Shown: piece by piece, positions 62,244 through 64,000 of the stretch
Position numbering within the stretch: the first letter of the stretch is position 1
Layout of the letters: every line of letters starts with the position of its first letter
DNA from: Aquincola sp.
Lineage (GTDB): Bacteria > Pseudomonadota > Gammaproteobacteria > Burkholderiales > Burkholderiaceae_C
Length of the DNA stretch: 64,000 nt
Direction: 5' to 3'
Assembly: GCA_022841885.1 (NCBI GenBank)
Contig: JALHQP010000004.1
Coordinates: 50,119-114,118, forward strand
Program-made: the position numbers and the translations under genes
The notes under the pieces: generated by a model
Database searches by the model: none
Seen by the model: only the letters and a program-made list of their open reading frames with translations
Told to the model about the DNA's origin: nothing

Positions 62244-62849
62244 GTGTTCGGGCACCTTCGAATCGCGATCATGGGTGGGCTGCTCGCCGGCGCAGCCGGC
62301 GCGGCCTGGGCCCAGGGGGCGGTCTACCAATGCGCAAGCAACGGCCAGACCTGGTTCTCGCGCACCCCTTGCCCGGCGGGGCCGGCATCGGGAGGCACGG
62401 TGCTAAAACAATACGGTGCGGTGCCCGAGCGGCCCGCCTACCAGACGTACCGGCGCTCGGGCGACCCGCGGCCGGCCGACGCACACACCCAGTACCTGTC
62501 GGCCGACTGTGCGCGCATCAGCGAAGGCATCCGCACCGGACCGGCACGCGGCGTGCCCTACAGCGTCATCGGCGAGCTGCGCCAGGAGTACCAGCGCAAG
62601 TGCCAGGAGGAAGACCGCGAGGCACGCGGCCAGGCCTACCAGGACGAGAAGCGCGCGCGCGAGGAGCGCAAGGCATTGCGCGACGCCGACCGTTCGGTCA
62701 CGGCCGAGGTGGTCCGACAGTCCGCGCAATGCGACGAAATGCTGCGCGCGCTGGCCAACAAGCGGCGGCGCCTCGACCTGCTGACGCCCGGCGAGCGCGA
62801 CGACCTCGATCGTTTCCAGGCGCGCTACGACGAGCGCTGCAAGCGATAA
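62244..62849 (+). CDS. Periplasmic DUF4124-like protein
   Basis: 201 aa from the GTG at 62244. A signal peptide ('IAIMGGLLAGAAGAAWA', cleavage near residue 24) leads to a DUF4124-like start: 'VYQCASNGQTWFSRTPCP', a short Cys-containing beta motif common in betaproteobacterial envelope proteins. The rest is strongly charged, with a likely coiled coil ('YQRKCQEEDREARGQAYQDEKRAREER'). Probably periplasmic; function unknown. A TAAGCT near 62202 could be its -10. Confidence 0.8.
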   Translation: MFGHLRIAIMGGLLAGAAGAAWAQGAVYQCASNGQTWFSRTPCPAGPASGGTVLKQYGAVPERPAYQTYRRSGDPRPADAHTQYLSADCARISEGIRTGPARGVPYSVIGELRQEYQRKCQEEDREARGQAYQDEKRAREERKALRDADRSVTAEVVRQSAQCDEMLRALANKRRRLDLLTPGERDDLDRFQARYDERCKR

Positions 62850-62895
62850 ACCCCGCACCGGCGGCGGCCGCGGTGGGCCGTGACAATCCGCCGCC

Positions 62896-63891
62896 ATGGA
62901 TTCCGTCTCGCAGATCGCGCTCGGTGCGGCCGTCGGTGTGGCGGCGATGGGCCGGCGCACGGCGCTGTGGAAGGCCGCGGCCTGGGGCGCGGTGGCGGGC
63001 ACGCTGCCGGACCTGGACGTGTTCATCGACCACGGCGACGCCGTGCGCAACATGGTGCTGCACCGTGCCGAGACGCACGCGCCGTTCTGGCTGACGCTGT
63101 TCTCGCTGCCGTTCGCCGCCGCGGTGGCCCGGCTGCATGGCGAGCGGGCGCTGTGGCGGCGCTGGTGGCTCGCAATCTGGCTGGCGCTGGTGACGCACCC
63201 GCTGCTCGACGCGATGACGATCTACGGCACGCAGCTCGCGCTGCCGTTCACGGACCGGCCCTTCGGCGTCGGCAGCATCTTCATCATCGATCCGCTGTAC
63301 ACCTTGCCGCTGCTGGTGGGCCTCGGCGCGGCGCTGGCGCGCGGCAGCCTGCGTCCCAACGCCGCGGGGCTGGTGCTGAGCACGGCCTACCTGGGCTGGG
63401 GCGTGGCGGCGCAGCAGCATATCGAGCGCATCGCGCGCGCGTCGCTGGCCGAACAGGGCATCGCCGCCGAGCGGATGCTGGTCACGCCCACCGCCTTCAA
63501 CAGCGTGCTGTGGCGCGTGCTGGTGGTCGACGGCGCGTCGTATCGGGAGGGCTTCTACTCGCTGCTCGACGAGTCGCCGCAGATCCGCTTCGATCGCTTC
63601 GACCGCGGCACCGCCCTGGGCCCGGCGCTGGCCGGTGTCGACGGCGTGCGCCGGATCGCCGACTTCAGCCGCGGTTTCTACAAGTTCTCCGCCGACGGAC
63701 CCGAGCTGCGGATCACCGACCTGCGCATGGGGCAGGAGCCTTTCTACATCTTCAGCTTCGTCGTGGCCCGGCAGCAGAGCGACATGCAGGCCGTGGTACC
63801 GCGCAACGCCGGGCAGCGCCCCCCGCTGGGGCCGGCATGGTCGTGGGTGTGGCGGCGCGCGCTCGGCGAGCCGCTGCCGCCTCCGCGCTGA
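62896..63891 (+). CDS. YdjM-like inner-membrane metal-dependent hydrolase
   Basis: 331 aa. Family features: 'DSVSQIALGAAVGVAAMG', 'WGAVAGTLPDLDVFIDHGD' (Asp-rich metal site), 'HRAETHAPFWLTL' (His), 'ALVTHPLLDAMTIYGTQL' and 'IFIIDPLYTLPLLVG'. Five or so membrane helices are followed by a soluble C-terminal domain. Members are annotated as metal-dependent hydrolases of unknown substrate; E. coli YdjM is SOS-induced. Confidence 0.88.
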   Translation: MDSVSQIALGAAVGVAAMGRRTALWKAAAWGAVAGTLPDLDVFIDHGDAVRNMVLHRAETHAPFWLTLFSLPFAAAVARLHGERALWRRWWLAIWLALVTHPLLDAMTIYGTQLALPFTDRPFGVGSIFIIDPLYTLPLLVGLGAALARGSLRPNAAGLVLSTAYLGWGVAAQQHIERIARASLAEQGIAAERMLVTPTAFNSVLWRVLVVDGASYREGFYSLLDESPQIRFDRFDRGTALGPALAGVDGVRRIADFSRGFYKFSADGPELRITDLRMGQEPFYIFSFVVARQQSDMQAVVPRNAGQRPPLGPAWSWVWRRALGEPLPPPR

Positions 63892-63900
63892 GCCGCCGCT

Positions 63901-64000
63901 TCAGCGCCAGAGGTCGACGTCCTGTCCCGCGGCGCGCAGGCGCTCGGCACGCGCCTGTACGTGGCGCTGGAACTGGGGCTCGCGGCGGTAGGCGCCGCTG
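63901..64000 (-). CDS. C-terminal end of a gene running off the right edge
   Basis: The last 33 codons before a TGA at 63903-63901 on the minus strand are open and end 'RLRAAGQDVDLWR'. The segment is Arg/Gln-rich and probably helical. Too little is present to name the family. Convergent with the YdjM-like gene, 9 bp away. Confidence 0.5.
   Translation of the reverse strand, partial: SGAYRREPQFQRHVQARAERLRAAGQDVDLWR

Overview
The window is high-GC DNA from a betaproteobacterium, most likely a Burkholderiales member near the Rubrivivax/Leptothrix/Methylibium group. This is an inference from the very high GC, the strongly GC-biased third codon positions, the chains of ATGA/GTGA-overlapping genes, and the housekeeping order ubiJ-ubiB, fmdB-DUF502-aspS-nudB and clsB on the right. 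No rRNA, tRNA, insertion sequence, CRISPR array or replication origin was seen.

Left part (1-27.1 kb). A lipoprotein gene with an 18-bp (Ala-Pro) tandem repeat runs off the left edge on the minus strand. After a 739-bp non-coding stretch comes one long plus-strand series. It opens with a two-protein NRPS/PKS assembly line. The NRPS reads formyltransferase, condensation-domain remnant, adenylation domain with an embedded luciferase-like monooxygenase (pocket code points to glycine), carrier. The PKS reads KS-AT-KR-DH-ACP-TE. A crotonyl-CoA carboxylase/reductase gene overlaps the PKS stop, and the AT carries a non-malonyl specificity motif. Next are two paralogous family 2 glycosyltransferases, an sxtJ/sxtK/sxtI-like carbamoylation set, an SGNH hydrolase and a GNAT-like protein. 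These are followed by an AurF-type diiron oxygenase with its own acyl carrier protein and adenylate-forming ligase, then a WecG/TagA-type glycosyltransferase, a polysaccharide deacetylase, another glycosyltransferase and an Sfp-type phosphopantetheinyl transferase.

Middle part (27.1-49.5 kb). A divergent pair of operons holds a second carrier-protein system. On the minus strand are an aminoacyl-tRNA-synthetase-like amino acid:carrier protein ligase, an acyl-CoA dehydrogenase and a DUF1839 protein. On the plus strand are an AcpS-like transferase, a carrier protein, a GH2 glycosidase, a tandem alpha/beta hydrolase, an OafA-like acyltransferase, a glycosyltransferase and gmhB. A minus-strand sugar operon follows: galE, a sugar-1-phosphate nucleotidyltransferase, an epimerase, a heptose-7-phosphate kinase, a GT4, a sedoheptulose-7-phosphate isomerase and ugd. 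With gmhB this can supply GDP-D-glycero-D-manno-heptose, UDP-Gal and UDP-GlcA. An EpsL-like outer-membrane protein and a WcaJ-type phosphoglycosyl transferase complete the exopolysaccharide side. Wzx, Wzy, Wza and Wzc are not in the window.

Right part (49.6-64 kb). This is core chromosome: ubiJ, ubiB, a Na+/solute symporter, fmdB, DUF502, aspS, nudB, an EEP-family phosphatase, clsB, DUF805, a GNAT, an asparaginase, an EamA transporter and a YdjM-like membrane protein, with a partial gene at the edge. A 139-aa orphan protein occurs twice, once at the end of the sugar locus and once here.

Working model (inference). The left and middle parts form one locus that makes a surface or secreted glycoconjugate carrying carbamoyl groups, acyl groups and small carrier-bound building blocks made by three separate systems: the NRPS/PKS, ligase/ACP/AurF, and aa:CP ligase/ACP/dehydrogenase. 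I know of no characterised product with this combination, so it is the best candidate in the window for an undescribed system.
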